Source of the DNA: Lactobacillus kimbladii
Lineage (GTDB): Bacteria; Bacillota; Bacilli; Lactobacillales; Lactobacillaceae
Assembly: GCF_014323605.1 (NCBI RefSeq)
Contig: NZ_SCMB01000004.1
Location: 62,001-126,000 of the forward strand
Direction of reading: 5' to 3'
DNA: 64,000 bases
In this document: positions 18,890 to 28,344 of the stretch, one piece after another
Layout: the number at the start of each line of letters is the position of its first letter
Position numbering within the stretch: position 1 is the first letter of the stretch
Translations under genes and position numbers: made by a program
The notes under the pieces: generated by a model
What the model was told of the DNA's origin: nothing
The model's database searches: none
What the model saw: only the letters and a program-made list of their open reading frames with translations

Positions 18890-19542
18890 GAGAAAAAGTT
18901 AATGGTAACGAGCTTTATTACAGTAAGTTAGGCAAGGGTGCCCCGCTGCTTTTATTACACGGACATCATTTAGATGGTGGCATGTTTGACCAGATTGTTG
19001 CCCCGCTTTCTCTTTACTATACGGTTTATGTTCTAGATATGAGAGGCCATGGTCTCAGTCAGGGAGAACCTGCCGAGCACTATCAAACAGAAGTTGAAGA
19101 CTTGGCTGCTTTTATTAAGCAGGTGAATATCAGAGGCTGCTATTGTTTTGGCTTTGATGCCGGTGGTTTGGTGGCAATGATGCTTGCAAGTCAGGATCAA
19201 AATATCTTTAAAAAGCTCATGGTAGCCGGTGTCTTTGTAAATGGCAATGGTATCAAATCATATCATTATTTGACTGAAGGCTTTCTGCGCTTCTTGCGCA
19301 TGAACCGTGATAGTAAAGTTGAATTGTCAGAAAGTTTCATGTCTGTTGACAGCTTGAAGGCAATCAAGATACCGACTTATTGTGTCGTGGGAGAAAAAGA
19401 CTGGGTTAAAGTAGAACATGTTCGCTGGTACAGTCAAATTATTCCTCAAGGACAGCTTCTGATTATGCCTAGACAAAAGCATGAAGGTTATGCAGTTAGG
19501 AGTTTTAAACTGCTAAACTTAATGGAAGACTTTTTTAAGTAG
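18886..19542 (+). CDS. Alpha/beta hydrolase with predicted Asp nucleophile
   Basis: The 218 aa protein has the HGHHLDGGMFD oxyanion segment, YVLDMRGHGLSQG, and a nucleophile elbow reading CFGFDAGGLVA. The expected Ser is therefore Asp (about residue 91). The catalytic His candidate is in PRQKHEGYA near the C-terminus. Asp nucleophiles in this fold are typical of haloalkane dehalogenases and epoxide hydrolases. The activity here is not known and loss of catalysis is another possibility. It overlaps the upstream glycosyltransferase gene by 4 bases. Confidence 0.82.
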   Translation: MREKVNGNELYYSKLGKGAPLLLLHGHHLDGGMFDQIVAPLSLYYTVYVLDMRGHGLSQGEPAEHYQTEVEDLAAFIKQVNIRGCYCFGFDAGGLVAMMLASQDQNIFKKLMVAGVFVNGNGIKSYHYLTEGFLRFLRMNRDSKVELSESFMSVDSLKAIKIPTYCVVGEKDWVKVEHVRWYSQIIPQGQLLIMPRQKHEGYAVRSFKLLNLMEDFFK

Positions 19543-19584
19543 TTTATTTAGTTTAAGAATATTTTTGTTTCAAACATAATATTT

Positions 19585-19612
19585 AAAAGCCGATATTAGT
19601 TTCGGCTTTTTT
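19585..19612 (+). terminator. Rho-independent terminator
   Basis: The stem AAAAGCCGA / TCGGCTTTT is followed by TTTT. Confidence 0.8.
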
Positions 19613-19696
19613 GAATTTTTACTTTTCTAGGCACTGGGGACTTTTTTGGTTATAATAGACTTGCAAAGATTGTAATTTTTAAAAAACGAGGTAGTC

Positions 19697-20677
19697 ATGA
19701 ACAAGGAAGAACTTCTTCAAATATTGCACCCGATGAAGCTGATTGGGTTGGGCGGAAATCCCGCATTAAATGAAAAAATTGCGCAAATTTTGAAAAAACC
19801 GTTAATTGAAACTGCTGTGCAACATTTCAGTGACGGTGAAATTCAAGTTAATATTGGTGAAAGTGTCAGAGGATGTGATGTTTTCGTTATTCAGTCAATT
19901 CAGGATCCTGTAAATGAAAACTTTATGGAACTGGAAATTGTTTTGGATGCTTTGCATCGCGCTTCAGCACACAGAATCAATGTGGTAGTGCCATACCTGG
20001 CTTATTCACGTTCAGATACCAAAACTCGTTCGCGGGAACCAATAACTGCTAAACTAATAGCTAATTTATTACAAATTACTGGTCTGGATCACTTAATTGC
20101 ACTTGATTTACATGCTTCGCAAATTCAAGGATTTTATAATGTGCCAGTTGATCATTTGCATGCTATGCCACTTTTAGCACAGTATTTTATAGATAACGGT
20201 ATTGCTACTAAAGAAGAAGACGATATTGTGGTTGTTTCTCCAGATCATTCTGGAGCTAAACTAGCTCGTAATTTTGGTCAGTACTTTGATGCTCCAATTG
20301 CGATTGTTGATCAGCGTCATGCACGTTATGACGCTGATGTACATGATATGATTGGTGACGTCAAAGATAAAAAGTGTATTATTGTAGATGATTTAATTGA
20401 TACGGGGTCGCGAATTTCTTCTTCAACTAAGTCCGTTTTAGCAGCAGGTGCAAAGAAAGTTTACGTTGCATCAACTCACGCATTATTATCACAAAATGCA
20501 ACTGAAGTTCTGAATGAGTTGCCAATCGAACAAATAGTGGTAACTGATACAATTAAACATAGTCATTATCCAGATAGAATGGTTCGTATTTCAGTCGATT
20601 TGCTTTTAGCGCGTGGAATTAATTATGTATATAATGACCGTTCAATGCATTTGTTAAGTGAAAGCAAATTAAAGTAA
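19697..20677 (+). CDS. prs: Ribose-phosphate pyrophosphokinase
   Basis: The 326 aa enzyme makes PRPP from ribose 5-phosphate and ATP. Motifs include the flexible-loop VVPYLAYSRSDTKTRSREPIT, the ALDLHASQIQGFY segment and the PRPP-binding loop IIVDDLIDTGSR (usually DDMIDTAGT). Lactobacilli often carry two prs paralogues, and the divergent loop suggests this is the second one rather than the one next to glmU (inference). TATAAT lies at 19651-19656 and GAGG before the ATG. It is a single gene. Confidence 0.92.
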   Translation: MNKEELLQILHPMKLIGLGGNPALNEKIAQILKKPLIETAVQHFSDGEIQVNIGESVRGCDVFVIQSIQDPVNENFMELEIVLDALHRASAHRINVVVPYLAYSRSDTKTRSREPITAKLIANLLQITGLDHLIALDLHASQIQGFYNVPVDHLHAMPLLAQYFIDNGIATKEEDDIVVVSPDHSGAKLARNFGQYFDAPIAIVDQRHARYDADVHDMIGDVKDKKCIIVDDLIDTGSRISSSTKSVLAAGAKKVYVASTHALLSQNATEVLNELPIEQIVVTDTIKHSHYPDRMVRISVDLLLARGINYVYNDRSMHLLSESKLK

Positions 20678-20775
20678 TTACGTAGATAAACGGCTTATTT
20701 TAGTATATGTTTCTTTAGTAAATACTATCAGCCAATAATATACCGGTGCATTTTTATTTATTTATTCAATATCAT

Positions 20776-20784
20776 TGGTATAAT
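20776..20784 (+). promoter_or_regulatory. Extended -10 promoter of the TetR-membrane protein pair
   Basis: TGGTATAAT lies 32 bases before the ATG of the TetR-type gene. Confidence 0.5.
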
Positions 20785-20816
20785 TAAGGCAAATGTATAG
20801 GAGCTGAGAAAATATT

Positions 20817-21500
20817 ATGGCACGACGTAAAAATTATAAAAGAAGACGTACAATTTTAAGTAATACTTTTCACTTAATTAGAGAAAATGGCATGGACAGT
20901 GTTTCATTTCAAATGATCGCAGAAAAATCTGGAATTTCCAAATCTTTATTGCAATCATATTATCCACATAAAGCAAGTTTAATTGCTGATGTAGTTCGGA
21001 ATATTCTCAATACATTAGATAAGCAAGTGCAAAAGTTTAGTGTTAGCAAGGAAGTCGAAGTATGGGCTCGCGCTAAAGCTTTTATTTATACAATTGAAAT
21101 GCTTGGAGTTTATGATGAAGGTCTTAAACGTATTATTACTGAGGTATTTAAGAGTAACGAATCGTTAGATTTTTGGAGTAAAACTATCAACGACTGGTTG
21201 AAAGAAAAGCAGTTGTTTAATCACTTTGACTTTGATCCAAAAGAAGTTCGCATGGGGATTGCCTTTTCCGTAACTGGTGTAGGGCGTCTTTATTATGATA
21301 ATAAACAATATGGAGTTTCTCCTGAAGAGATAGCTGATTATGGTACCAAAGCATTTATGTACAGTTTTTTACATTCCTCAAAACCAACTATTGAAAAGGC
21401 GCTTAAAGAGGGTCATGAGATTATTGAATCTACTGACATTAAGACCATTCATCATGCAATAGATACGATGTTTGATGAAGACAAGGAGATTGTCTGTTAG
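20817..21500 (+). CDS. TetR/AcrR family transcriptional regulator
   Basis: The 227 aa protein starts with a basic MARRKNYKRRRTIL and has a TetR-type helix-turn-helix (IRENGMDSVSFQMIAEKSGISKSLLQSYYPHKASLI, about residues 21-55). The C-terminal ligand-binding region is not recognisable. It lies 11 bases upstream of a membrane protein gene in the same operon. It probably controls its own operon, but no clear operator palindrome was found. Confidence 0.85.
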   Translation: MARRKNYKRRRTILSNTFHLIRENGMDSVSFQMIAEKSGISKSLLQSYYPHKASLIADVVRNILNTLDKQVQKFSVSKEVEVWARAKAFIYTIEMLGVYDEGLKRIITEVFKSNESLDFWSKTINDWLKEKQLFNHFDFDPKEVRMGIAFSVTGVGRLYYDNKQYGVSPEEIADYGTKAFMYSFLHSSKPTIEKALKEGHEIIESTDIKTIHHAIDTMFDEDKEIVC

Positions 21501-21511
21501 GAAGGAAAAAT

Positions 21512-22342
21512 ATGGCAAATGGCGTGCGAGATGGTTTGCACAGAATAAGTCAAGAACAGAACAACCAATACAAACAGGTTCTGTCCTTTATCATTTTTCT
21601 AATTGTATCGCTAACCATGATTACCGCGACTTTCCTTAATCCCTTTTTTATGAAGGGACAAATTAGAAACAGTAGTAATGAGGTTGTAGTAGTTAGACAA
21701 GTAAACAAACATTTTGATGCACTAGCAGAAACAATTGGAGCTAATAAAAATGGGAATGCCAATCTGCTGACTACTAAGCAAACTCAACCAATTGCTGATC
21801 ATATTATTGACTATACTCTTGGGAGTCCTTGGTTCAAGTTTAGTAATATGAAATTGGCCAAGCAAATTTTACATGACATTGATTTAAACATTGATCAAGG
21901 TGCATCTAGTGATGCCCAGTTAGTACAAGAAAAATTAAAGGAGCAGGAAAATAATGCTCCATTTGATGTAATCGATACTTTTAATCTGAACACAATTACT
22001 CTTGGAAGCAATATTGCTTTTGTCTTATTAATTGTTAATGTAATTATACTGATAATGGCTATTATTAGTTTACGTTCATTAATAAGTGATATGAAGTTAT
22101 TTTTCAATTCCAAAATGCTGACTCACGAAGTTACCGCATGTGGTATGTGGGCAGGTTTTTGGTTAATATTAATTGCGGGCATATTGGCTATTATTCCAGT
22201 AATTTTTAATGTTGAAGGGTTAGCTGTATTAGGTTTTGTGTTAGAAATAAGCAGCAGTATCTTTCTGGACTTTGTTATTGTAGGAGTTGTTCTTTATATT
22301 TTAAGTGCAATTCCGTGGGAAATTAGTTCTCCAAACAATTAG
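21512..22342 (+). CDS. Hypothetical four-helix membrane protein
   Basis: The 276 aa protein has one N-terminal transmembrane helix (about 23-44), an extracytoplasmic region of about 120 residues, and three C-terminal helices (about 170-192, 213-236 and 243-267). GGAAGG precedes the ATG. Its partner is the TetR-type gene immediately upstream. No recognised family; the layout of a large external loop then helices resembles ABC-2 or MmpL accessory membrane proteins only superficially. Confidence 0.6.
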   Translation: MANGVRDGLHRISQEQNNQYKQVLSFIIFLIVSLTMITATFLNPFFMKGQIRNSSNEVVVVRQVNKHFDALAETIGANKNGNANLLTTKQTQPIADHIIDYTLGSPWFKFSNMKLAKQILHDIDLNIDQGASSDAQLVQEKLKEQENNAPFDVIDTFNLNTITLGSNIAFVLLIVNVIILIMAIISLRSLISDMKLFFNSKMLTHEVTACGMWAGFWLILIAGILAIIPVIFNVEGLAVLGFVLEISSSIFLDFVIVGVVLYILSAIPWEISSPNN

Positions 22343-22387
22343 GCTCTCTGTTTTAAAATAATTAATCGTTTTTTAAAGGAAACATAT

Positions 22388-22861
22388 ATGAAAATTTATT
22401 TTGCAAATGCTCTGTTTTCGCAAGCAGAAATTAATTACAACGCGCAATTAGCGGCCAAAATACGTCAAATAGATAATTCAATTGATTTATATTTGCCCCA
22501 GGAAAACGCGTCAATTAATGATAAACAGGCTTACGCTGATTCTAAAATGATTGCTCAAGCTGATACTGAAAAGCTGCTTAATAGCGATTTGATGATTGCC
22601 GTTCTTGACGGCCTCAGCATTGACAATGGTGTAGCGAGTGAAATAGGCGTAGCTTATGCAAAAGAAATTCCGATAATTGGTTTATACACAGATACTCGTC
22701 AGCAGGGAGCTACTAACCAAAAGAAGCTACAAGCTTTGACCCAAATTGCTGAAAACCAATTCCATTATGTTAACTTGTATACTACTGGGCTGATCAAACT
22801 TAATGGCACCATAGTTAATAATGAAAAAGATTTATTAGCTGCCGTAGCCAACTATATTTAA
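22388..22861 (+). CDS. Nucleoside 2-deoxyribosyltransferase
   Basis: The 157 aa product matches the small N-deoxyribosyltransferase family of lactobacilli, which swaps bases between deoxynucleosides in purine/pyrimidine salvage. MKIYFANALFSQAE starts the Rossmann-like fold. The NSDLMIAVLDGLSIDNGVASEIGVAYA segment holds the catalytic Glu (SEIG) and substrate-binding Asp residues. The C-terminus ends in AAVANYI, near the active site of the neighbouring subunit in known hexamers. AAAGGA precedes the start. Confidence 0.9.
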   Translation: MKIYFANALFSQAEINYNAQLAAKIRQIDNSIDLYLPQENASINDKQAYADSKMIAQADTEKLLNSDLMIAVLDGLSIDNGVASEIGVAYAKEIPIIGLYTDTRQQGATNQKKLQALTQIAENQFHYVNLYTTGLIKLNGTIVNNEKDLLAAVANYI

Positions 22862-22892
22862 AATTAACTCAGTTCACATAATAAAACATACG

Positions 22893-22927
22893 AAACCTCG
22901 AAGGAAAATAATTCTTCGAGGTTTTTA
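22893..22927 (+). terminator. Rho-independent terminator
   Basis: The 11 bp stem AAACCTCGAAG / CTTCGAGGTTT is followed by TTTT. Confidence 0.85.
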
Positions 22928-23926
22928 TTATTCTGTTGACTTGTTTTGAAGTTGAAACAGCTTAAAGGTGTAACTAGTTAAACCCGTGATTTTTACTTCA
23001 TATTCGTGACCGAGAACTAGTGGAATTGAGCCTGGATAATAGGTAATAATAGTTTCAAAATTGCCATAGCCTGTATGACTATAATTACGTACATTTTCTG
23101 CTTGATAAGTTCTGCCAGTATCTTTATCAGTAATGGTAATTTTTGGTGTGCCTGCATAAATTTTATTAGAGAAATAAATTGACCAGGCAATATTTTGACC
23201 TTGTAAAAGCTCAATGGGAAAGACGCCCCTATTGGGATAAGTTACGGTTTCTCGACTGGGAGTACGAAAGACATCAGCAGGGTTAAAAACTTTTTGCACA
23301 GAATAACGATAACCATTTTTGCCGTAAGCAGCACCTGCGCCTGTCGTAGTTAAGCGCGTTGATAGCAGCCATGCACGGTGACCGGTGTCAGCACCGGTCA
23401 AGTTGTACCGATCAGTAATTAAGTCAGTGATAACTTCACCTGCAGTCTGGTCACTGGTATTAAAATTAAGATTGGCCTTGCTGGAAATGTTGCGGGCTAA
23501 TTGCCAAGTAGTTTTATTAATTATTTTCGGCCTTTTTTCGTAAGGCAAATTATGCTGATTGACCATCGGATTAGCATCGAGAGCGGCTAAAACGGCAGCA
23601 GTTTTTTGCGCGGCAATATTATCTTGAAAATTTTCTTTAACAGGAGTCAAATTAAATAACTTTCTATAATAGTTTGTATATGCCAATTGACTGTTAAGAT
23701 AGTCCGGCACAAGTGTGCCCGCCTTAAATTTAGTTTTAAACCGTGGCTTGTTTAAATAAAGGTTATTAAGATTATAAATAGTGTTATCAAGTTGTGCATA
23801 TTCCTGCTGCAAACGACTCACTTCCTTCATTTCACTTGGAGTAAGTTCTGCAGCGAAAACTTGCGTATTGCTAAAAGGAAAAATGAAAAGCAAACAGAAG
23901 AGGGCAGTGTAAAATTTTTTTATCAT
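22928..23926 (-). CDS. Secreted SEC10/PgrA-like surface protein with CAP domain
   Basis: The 332 aa protein has a signal peptide (MIKKFYTALFCLLFIFPFSN...VFAAE), a short coiled-coil (about 30-60), then a CAP/SCP-like domain. The CAP domain shows NYYRKLFNLTPV, the N-terminal helix QKTAAVLAALDANP, and TGHRAWLLSTRLTTTGAGAAYG. The C-terminal third is a beta-rich domain with no LPXTG or SLAP anchor. This architecture is the SEC10/PgrA surface-exclusion domain found in Lactobacillus surface proteins. It is divergent from the helveticin-like gene. Confidence 0.85.
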   Translation of the reverse strand: MIKKFYTALFCLLFIFPFSNTQVFAAELTPSEMKEVSRLQQEYAQLDNTIYNLNNLYLNKPRFKTKFKAGTLVPDYLNSQLAYTNYYRKLFNLTPVKENFQDNIAAQKTAAVLAALDANPMVNQHNLPYEKRPKIINKTTWQLARNISSKANLNFNTSDQTAGEVITDLITDRYNLTGADTGHRAWLLSTRLTTTGAGAAYGKNGYRYSVQKVFNPADVFRTPSRETVTYPNRGVFPIELLQGQNIAWSIYFSNKIYAGTPKITITDKDTGRTYQAENVRNYSHTGYGNFETIITYYPGSIPLVLGHEYEVKITGLTSYTFKLFQLQNKSTE

Positions 23927-24077
23927 TTAAGATGCTCTCCTTTCTTTAGCCTAAATTATAAGGCAAAATAAAACTGAGTAGAATTTAATTTTTAAAATAA
24001 TAATTATATTTAATAAATTGATTGAGTTTTTGGAAAAATTTAGTGAGGAAATGACAGTCTTGGCTAATGAGGAAAAG

Positions 24078-25097
24078 ATGCAGGCAGCACAAAACGTCAA
24101 AATTGCTTTATTAAGCAAGTTAGACGACTGGGATGGGGTAACTGGACCAGTAGATCAGGACTTGCGCCAAGTGGTAGTGCAGAAAACCAGCATTATTGAC
24201 GGCTATACTTATGTTTTGCAACACGTAGCAGGAGACAACTTTGTTTATCGCGGTCAAAATGGTAATAATGTCTCTTTTAATAAGCAAATTCCTGTTTTGC
24301 ATTTAACCGGCACTGCTGCAGGTCATACTCAAACACTGGAGTATGCTGGAAGACCAGGACAGTGGTTCGTAGGCACAAAGCCAAACGACTTAAATCCCAC
24401 CTGGTCTACTTGGTCTAAACAAATTGCGCGCATAAAAATTCCGCATTATTTTAGGATTGCAGCTAATACCAAAATGCAACCACGATTATCAAATTTAAAT
24501 TATGCGGGAGCTGATTTAGGCGTAGGCTGTGCAGGCAATCAATTTGCCCGGGTAGAAGCTGCAGTTTCACCAGATTTGCGTTATTTTCTGCTCGCTTATG
24601 GTGATAACGACTATACTGGTTATTTTGCACTCTATTATTTAGCTGAAATTAATAAGGCGCTTGATGAAGCTGCAACTGCAAGCAAATACGTTGATATCAG
24701 AACAATAAACAGTTTAGCCGCCTTTAAAATACCACAATTTTCTGGACGAGTCGGCTTAATTGGTTCGCTGCAAGGTTTTGCCATTGATAATAACCGCACA
24801 ATCTATGTTTCCAGTCATTTTGCGGACAACAAGCTAGGTCAAAATAGAAAAATTGTTAAAATCCCTTGGGGAGCAGTTGATCCCGCTTTTTGGGAGTTGG
24901 TAAATTTAGCCAATGAAAGTAAACTGGAAATTCCGGGCTATTATACTGAGCTTGAGGGCATTCAACTAGTTGCAGCTAATGACCTTTATTTAACCGTAGC
25001 CTATCATCAGTCCTTTGATCCCACCGCTTTAGGCAAACATCCAACCAAAATCAATCAACTTTATAAAATTACCTGGGAAACGAGTAACAATTTTTAA
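24078..25097 (+). CDS. Helveticin J family class III bacteriocin-like protein
   Basis: The start is set at the ATG at 24078 (MQAAQNVKIALLSKL) with GAGG 5 bases upstream. This start also matches the helveticin J N-terminus (NVRILSQF-like) in length. A frame opening at a TTG at 24018 lacks a Shine-Dalgarno sequence. The 339 aa product has the helveticin family blocks GHTQTLEYAGRPGQWFVGTKP, WSKQIARIKIPHYF, ARVEAAVSPDLRYFLLAYG, SLQGFAIDNNRTIYVSSH, KIVKIPWGAVD and ELEGIQLVAANDLYLTVAYH. Helveticin J is a heat-labile bacteriolytic protein. Like it, this protein has no signal peptide. Immunity genes are not evident nearby. Confidence 0.88.
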   Translation: MQAAQNVKIALLSKLDDWDGVTGPVDQDLRQVVVQKTSIIDGYTYVLQHVAGDNFVYRGQNGNNVSFNKQIPVLHLTGTAAGHTQTLEYAGRPGQWFVGTKPNDLNPTWSTWSKQIARIKIPHYFRIAANTKMQPRLSNLNYAGADLGVGCAGNQFARVEAAVSPDLRYFLLAYGDNDYTGYFALYYLAEINKALDEAATASKYVDIRTINSLAAFKIPQFSGRVGLIGSLQGFAIDNNRTIYVSSHFADNKLGQNRKIVKIPWGAVDPAFWELVNLANESKLEIPGYYTELEGIQLVAANDLYLTVAYHQSFDPTALGKHPTKINQLYKITWETSNNF

Positions 25098-25250
25098 TAT
25101 AGTATAAATTTTTGCTTACTGATTTTGCTTTATACAAGACTTTTTGCTTATAATAAAAAATATTCCTAAAAAATTGTCTAATTTACAGTTCTTCGGGTTT
25201 TTCTTGCCGTATAATTAAAAGTTAGAAACAATGACTAAGAGGTAAAAATA

Positions 25251-26336
25251 ATGACTAAGAAAACACAAGTTGGTTTAATTTTTGGTGGTAATTCATCCGA
25301 ATATGAAGTCTCAATTATGTCCGGCCACAACATTTATAATGCGATCGATCAAAATAAGTTTGACGTCCATCCAATTTGGATTACCAATGATGGTTATTTA
25401 GCCAGTGAAGAGGACTCCTTTAAAGTCTTAAAGGATCCAAAATATACTATTGAGAATCCGCATGAAGTGGCCAACATTTCAAATTTAATTCAACTAAAGA
25501 ATTTACCGGAAATTGATGTTTTCTTTCCGATTGTGCACGGCAATTTAGGTGAAGACGGCTGTTTGCAAGGACTGTTCAGAATTTTAAACAAGCCTTTTGT
25601 TGGTGACGACGTGCTGGCTTCTGCCGTGACCATGGATAAGGAATTTACTAAAATTTTGGCACAAACTGTTGGTGTGCCCGTGGCTGATTGGATAGCAATT
25701 AAGCGTTTTGAATATGAAGATGCCAATAATGCCAAACGTGATTATGACAAAGTGAGTGCTAAACTGGGCAGTGACCTTTTTGTTAAACCGTCTAATCAAG
25801 GCTCTTCAGTTGGGGTTCATCATGTTACTAATAAAGAAGAATTTGCTGAAGCTCTGGCTGACGCTTTTAGATATGATGATAAGGTCTTAATTGAAGAAAC
25901 CATTCATGGTACAGAAGTTGAAACTGCAGTTTTAGGCAATGACAAACCGATCGTTTCCGGTGTAGGACAAATTATTAATGCGGCGGGTACTTTTTACAGT
26001 TATGAAAATAAATACGACGATGATTCCACCACTACTTTGCAAATCCCTGCCAAATTACCTCAAGAAATTGTAGATAAGGTAAGAGCAAACGCCTTAAAAG
26101 TTTATCAAGTCACAGAATGTAGTGGCTTAGCCCGGGTTGATTCCACTTTGCGTGAAAGTGATCAGCAGGTGATCCTGACGGAAGTTAATGCCTTGCCTGG
26201 GTTTACCAATATTAGTATGTATCCTAAACTTTTTGAAGAAGCAGGAATTTCTTATTCTGAACTAATTACTCGTTTAATTGTCAAGGCGCAGGAGCGTTTT
26301 GACCATAAGAAAAATTTGTTACACAAAATTGGTTAA
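25251..26336 (+). CDS. ddl: D-alanine-D-alanine ligase
   Basis: The 361 aa ATP-grasp enzyme makes the D-Ala-D-Ala end of peptidoglycan precursors. It starts with VGLIFGGNSSEYEVSIMSG, has the HGNLGEDGCLQGLF block, the ATP-grasp loop KPSNQGSSVGV and the metal site EVNALPGFTNISMYPKLF. At the specificity position (YENKY, Tyr about 255) it has Tyr, not the Phe associated with D-Ala-D-Lac ligases of intrinsically vancomycin-resistant lactobacilli. D-Ala specificity is therefore predicted. AAGAGG precedes the ATG. Confidence 0.96.
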   Translation: MTKKTQVGLIFGGNSSEYEVSIMSGHNIYNAIDQNKFDVHPIWITNDGYLASEEDSFKVLKDPKYTIENPHEVANISNLIQLKNLPEIDVFFPIVHGNLGEDGCLQGLFRILNKPFVGDDVLASAVTMDKEFTKILAQTVGVPVADWIAIKRFEYEDANNAKRDYDKVSAKLGSDLFVKPSNQGSSVGVHHVTNKEEFAEALADAFRYDDKVLIEETIHGTEVETAVLGNDKPIVSGVGQIINAAGTFYSYENKYDDDSTTTLQIPAKLPQEIVDKVRANALKVYQVTECSGLARVDSTLRESDQQVILTEVNALPGFTNISMYPKLFEEAGISYSELITRLIVKAQERFDHKKNLLHKIG

Positions 26337-26362
26337 TTTGGTTGTGCTGGGGAGTATATCTA

Positions 26363-27136
26363 ATGAACGAAGATAAGCATAATTTTGAAGAATTAACCGC
26401 GCCTTCTGCGACGGCTAAAAAATTACACATTAGTGTTGCCACTTTACGTAAATATTCTTTGATTGTAGAAAAGGTTACCGGTAAATCGGATTACTATGCA
26501 CGGACTAAGCAAAATGCACGTTTATATAGCAAGCAGGATGTGCAAGACCTCCAAGACTTTCACCAATTAGCGCAAGATAATGGCTTGACTTTGCAAGAGG
26601 CTGCTCAACAAGTTTTTGCTGTTACTGATAAAAAAGACAGATCGCAGCATAAGGATGCCGGTAAAAAGCAGGAGGTAATGTCTACTTCTCAGATGGTGAA
26701 ATTGCTGAATGCTTTGCAACAAACCATTGGTCAGCAGAATACAGCACTGAGTAACTTGCAAAAGCAATTGGATCAGATTGAAAAGCAGAATAAAGAGCTG
26801 CTCAAAGAGCAAAAGCAATTACAGCAGCCTGCAGCTAAAAAAACTAATGCTGAAGAAGATTTTAGCATTTTACCGGATATTTCAGGAATTGTTACCGATA
26901 ACGGTGATGACATAACTGATGTGCAGGAAATGCCAGAGACGAAGCCTCTAACCGCAGCCGAAAAACGGGCTCAGGTAGCGCAGGATGAGGGAAAATCAAG
27001 TGAGCAGATGCATGAAGAGATTTTGGCTAAAGCTAAGGAAAATGCTGAAAAAAGTGCAAATGCCAATGCCCACCGCACGTTAGCAGATATGCAGATCGAA
27101 CCGGAAAAAACTCACTGGTGGCAGCGGTTTTTATAA
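26363..27136 (+). CDS. MerR-like helix-turn-helix protein with coiled coil
   Basis: The start is the ATG at 26363 (MNEDKHNFEEL), after GGGGAG. The 257 aa protein has a MerR-type DNA-binding head (ATAKKLHISVATLRKYSLIVEK and RLYSKQDVQDLQDF, about 18-75). After it comes a Gln-rich coiled coil (about 110-160, QQTIGQQNTALSNLQKQLDQ) and an acidic, Ala-rich tail ending HWWQRFL. This layout resembles RacA-like or DUF3967-type chromosome/plasmid-associated proteins rather than small-molecule-sensing MerR regulators. It follows ddl closely and may be cotranscribed with it. Confidence 0.7.
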   Translation: MNEDKHNFEELTAPSATAKKLHISVATLRKYSLIVEKVTGKSDYYARTKQNARLYSKQDVQDLQDFHQLAQDNGLTLQEAAQQVFAVTDKKDRSQHKDAGKKQEVMSTSQMVKLLNALQQTIGQQNTALSNLQKQLDQIEKQNKELLKEQKQLQQPAAKKTNAEEDFSILPDISGIVTDNGDDITDVQEMPETKPLTAAEKRAQVAQDEGKSSEQMHEEILAKAKENAEKSANANAHRTLADMQIEPEKTHWWQRFL

Positions 27137-27228
27137 TATTTAAATTTTACAAATTTAGCTTAAAATTAATGTCTGATAACTGTTTTTAAGTTACAGTAGG
27201 TAAGTATAAATCGATTGGAATGATTTGA

Positions 27229-28344
27229 TTGAAAAAAATTAAAAAACGCTACTTATTTGCGGTATTAATAGCAGTTGTGGGGTTAATTTTAACTACCTGC
27301 ACCTATTTTGCAACAGATATTTATTCTAAAAATGATGTGGCTGTAATTACCGATACTAAGATTAAGGATACTTTGGAAGAAAAAAGTACGGATGTCTATG
27401 GTAATAAAGACGAAACTAGAAAACAGGTCCTTCATTTAAAAGTCCTGTCTGGTAAGTTTAAAGGTCAAACCTACGAAACCACTAACATGTATTATCCTTC
27501 GCAGTTAGTCACACAAAAGTTTCGTGCAGGTCAGCGCCTGTTTGTCAGTGTTAAACACGGTGAACCGGTTATTCAGGATCCTAAACGAGACTGGGTTTTG
27601 GTTTTGGCAATGACAGTAATGTCCACGATGATGGTGGCAGTCTCAGGTAAAAAGTCGTTTGGTTTAATTGCATCAATGATACTCAGCTGGGTAATTTTCT
27701 ACCTTGTGATTATGCTTGATATTAAACTAAATGGCTCTTATATCGTTCTACTCTTTGGTTTAGCTGATATTGTTTTTTCATTCTTTAGTTTATTGGTTGT
27801 CCAAGGTTTTAACCGCAAGATGCTGGCAACGTGGCTGGCAACAATTTTAGGCACTTTTGTTTCTTTTGCATTGTGCTACTTAATTATGCGTTTGACAGGA
27901 GAATCGGAAATTAAATACGAAACGGGAGATTATGCGACGCAGGATCCTCGTGGCATCTTTTTAGCACAAACATTACTGGGAATTTTAGGAGCCGTGATGG
28001 ACGAAGCCACCGACATTATTTCCAGTCTTTATGAATTGATCCAGACTAAGGTCGATTTAACTGCCAAGCAGTTAATTCAAAGCGGACGCACAATGGGACA
28101 AGAAATAATGGGACCATTGATTAACGTTTTGGTATTAATCTTTATGTCAGAAGAATTGCCAATGACGATTATCTATTTGCGGGATAACAACAGCTTGCGA
28201 TCCACTTTTGGCTTCACCCTTTCCCTCGGTGTCACACAAAGTATCATTTCCGCAATTGGGATTGTTTTGACGGTGGTCTTTGCCACGGGTTGCAGCCTGC
28301 TGTTTTTAGAAGAAAAAAAGCGGAAAGCGGGGATTAAAAAATGA
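27229..28344 (+). CDS. YibE/F family membrane protein
   Basis: A TTG start at 27229 is used (MKKIKKRYLFAVLIAV), with GGA about 9 bases upstream. No ATG precedes the first transmembrane helix. The 371 aa protein has one N-terminal helix, an external beta-type domain (about 35-115, KGQTYETTNMYYPSQLVTQ), and then about seven helices with the family motif GAVMDEATDIISSLYEL. Function is unknown, although transport has been suggested. It overlaps the next YibE/F-like gene by 4 bases (ATGA). Confidence 0.85.
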   Translation: MKKIKKRYLFAVLIAVVGLILTTCTYFATDIYSKNDVAVITDTKIKDTLEEKSTDVYGNKDETRKQVLHLKVLSGKFKGQTYETTNMYYPSQLVTQKFRAGQRLFVSVKHGEPVIQDPKRDWVLVLAMTVMSTMMVAVSGKKSFGLIASMILSWVIFYLVIMLDIKLNGSYIVLLFGLADIVFSFFSLLVVQGFNRKMLATWLATILGTFVSFALCYLIMRLTGESEIKYETGDYATQDPRGIFLAQTLLGILGAVMDEATDIISSLYELIQTKVDLTAKQLIQSGRTMGQEIMGPLINVLVLIFMSEELPMTIIYLRDNNSLRSTFGFTLSLGVTQSIISAIGIVLTVVFATGCSLLFLEEKKRKAGIKK

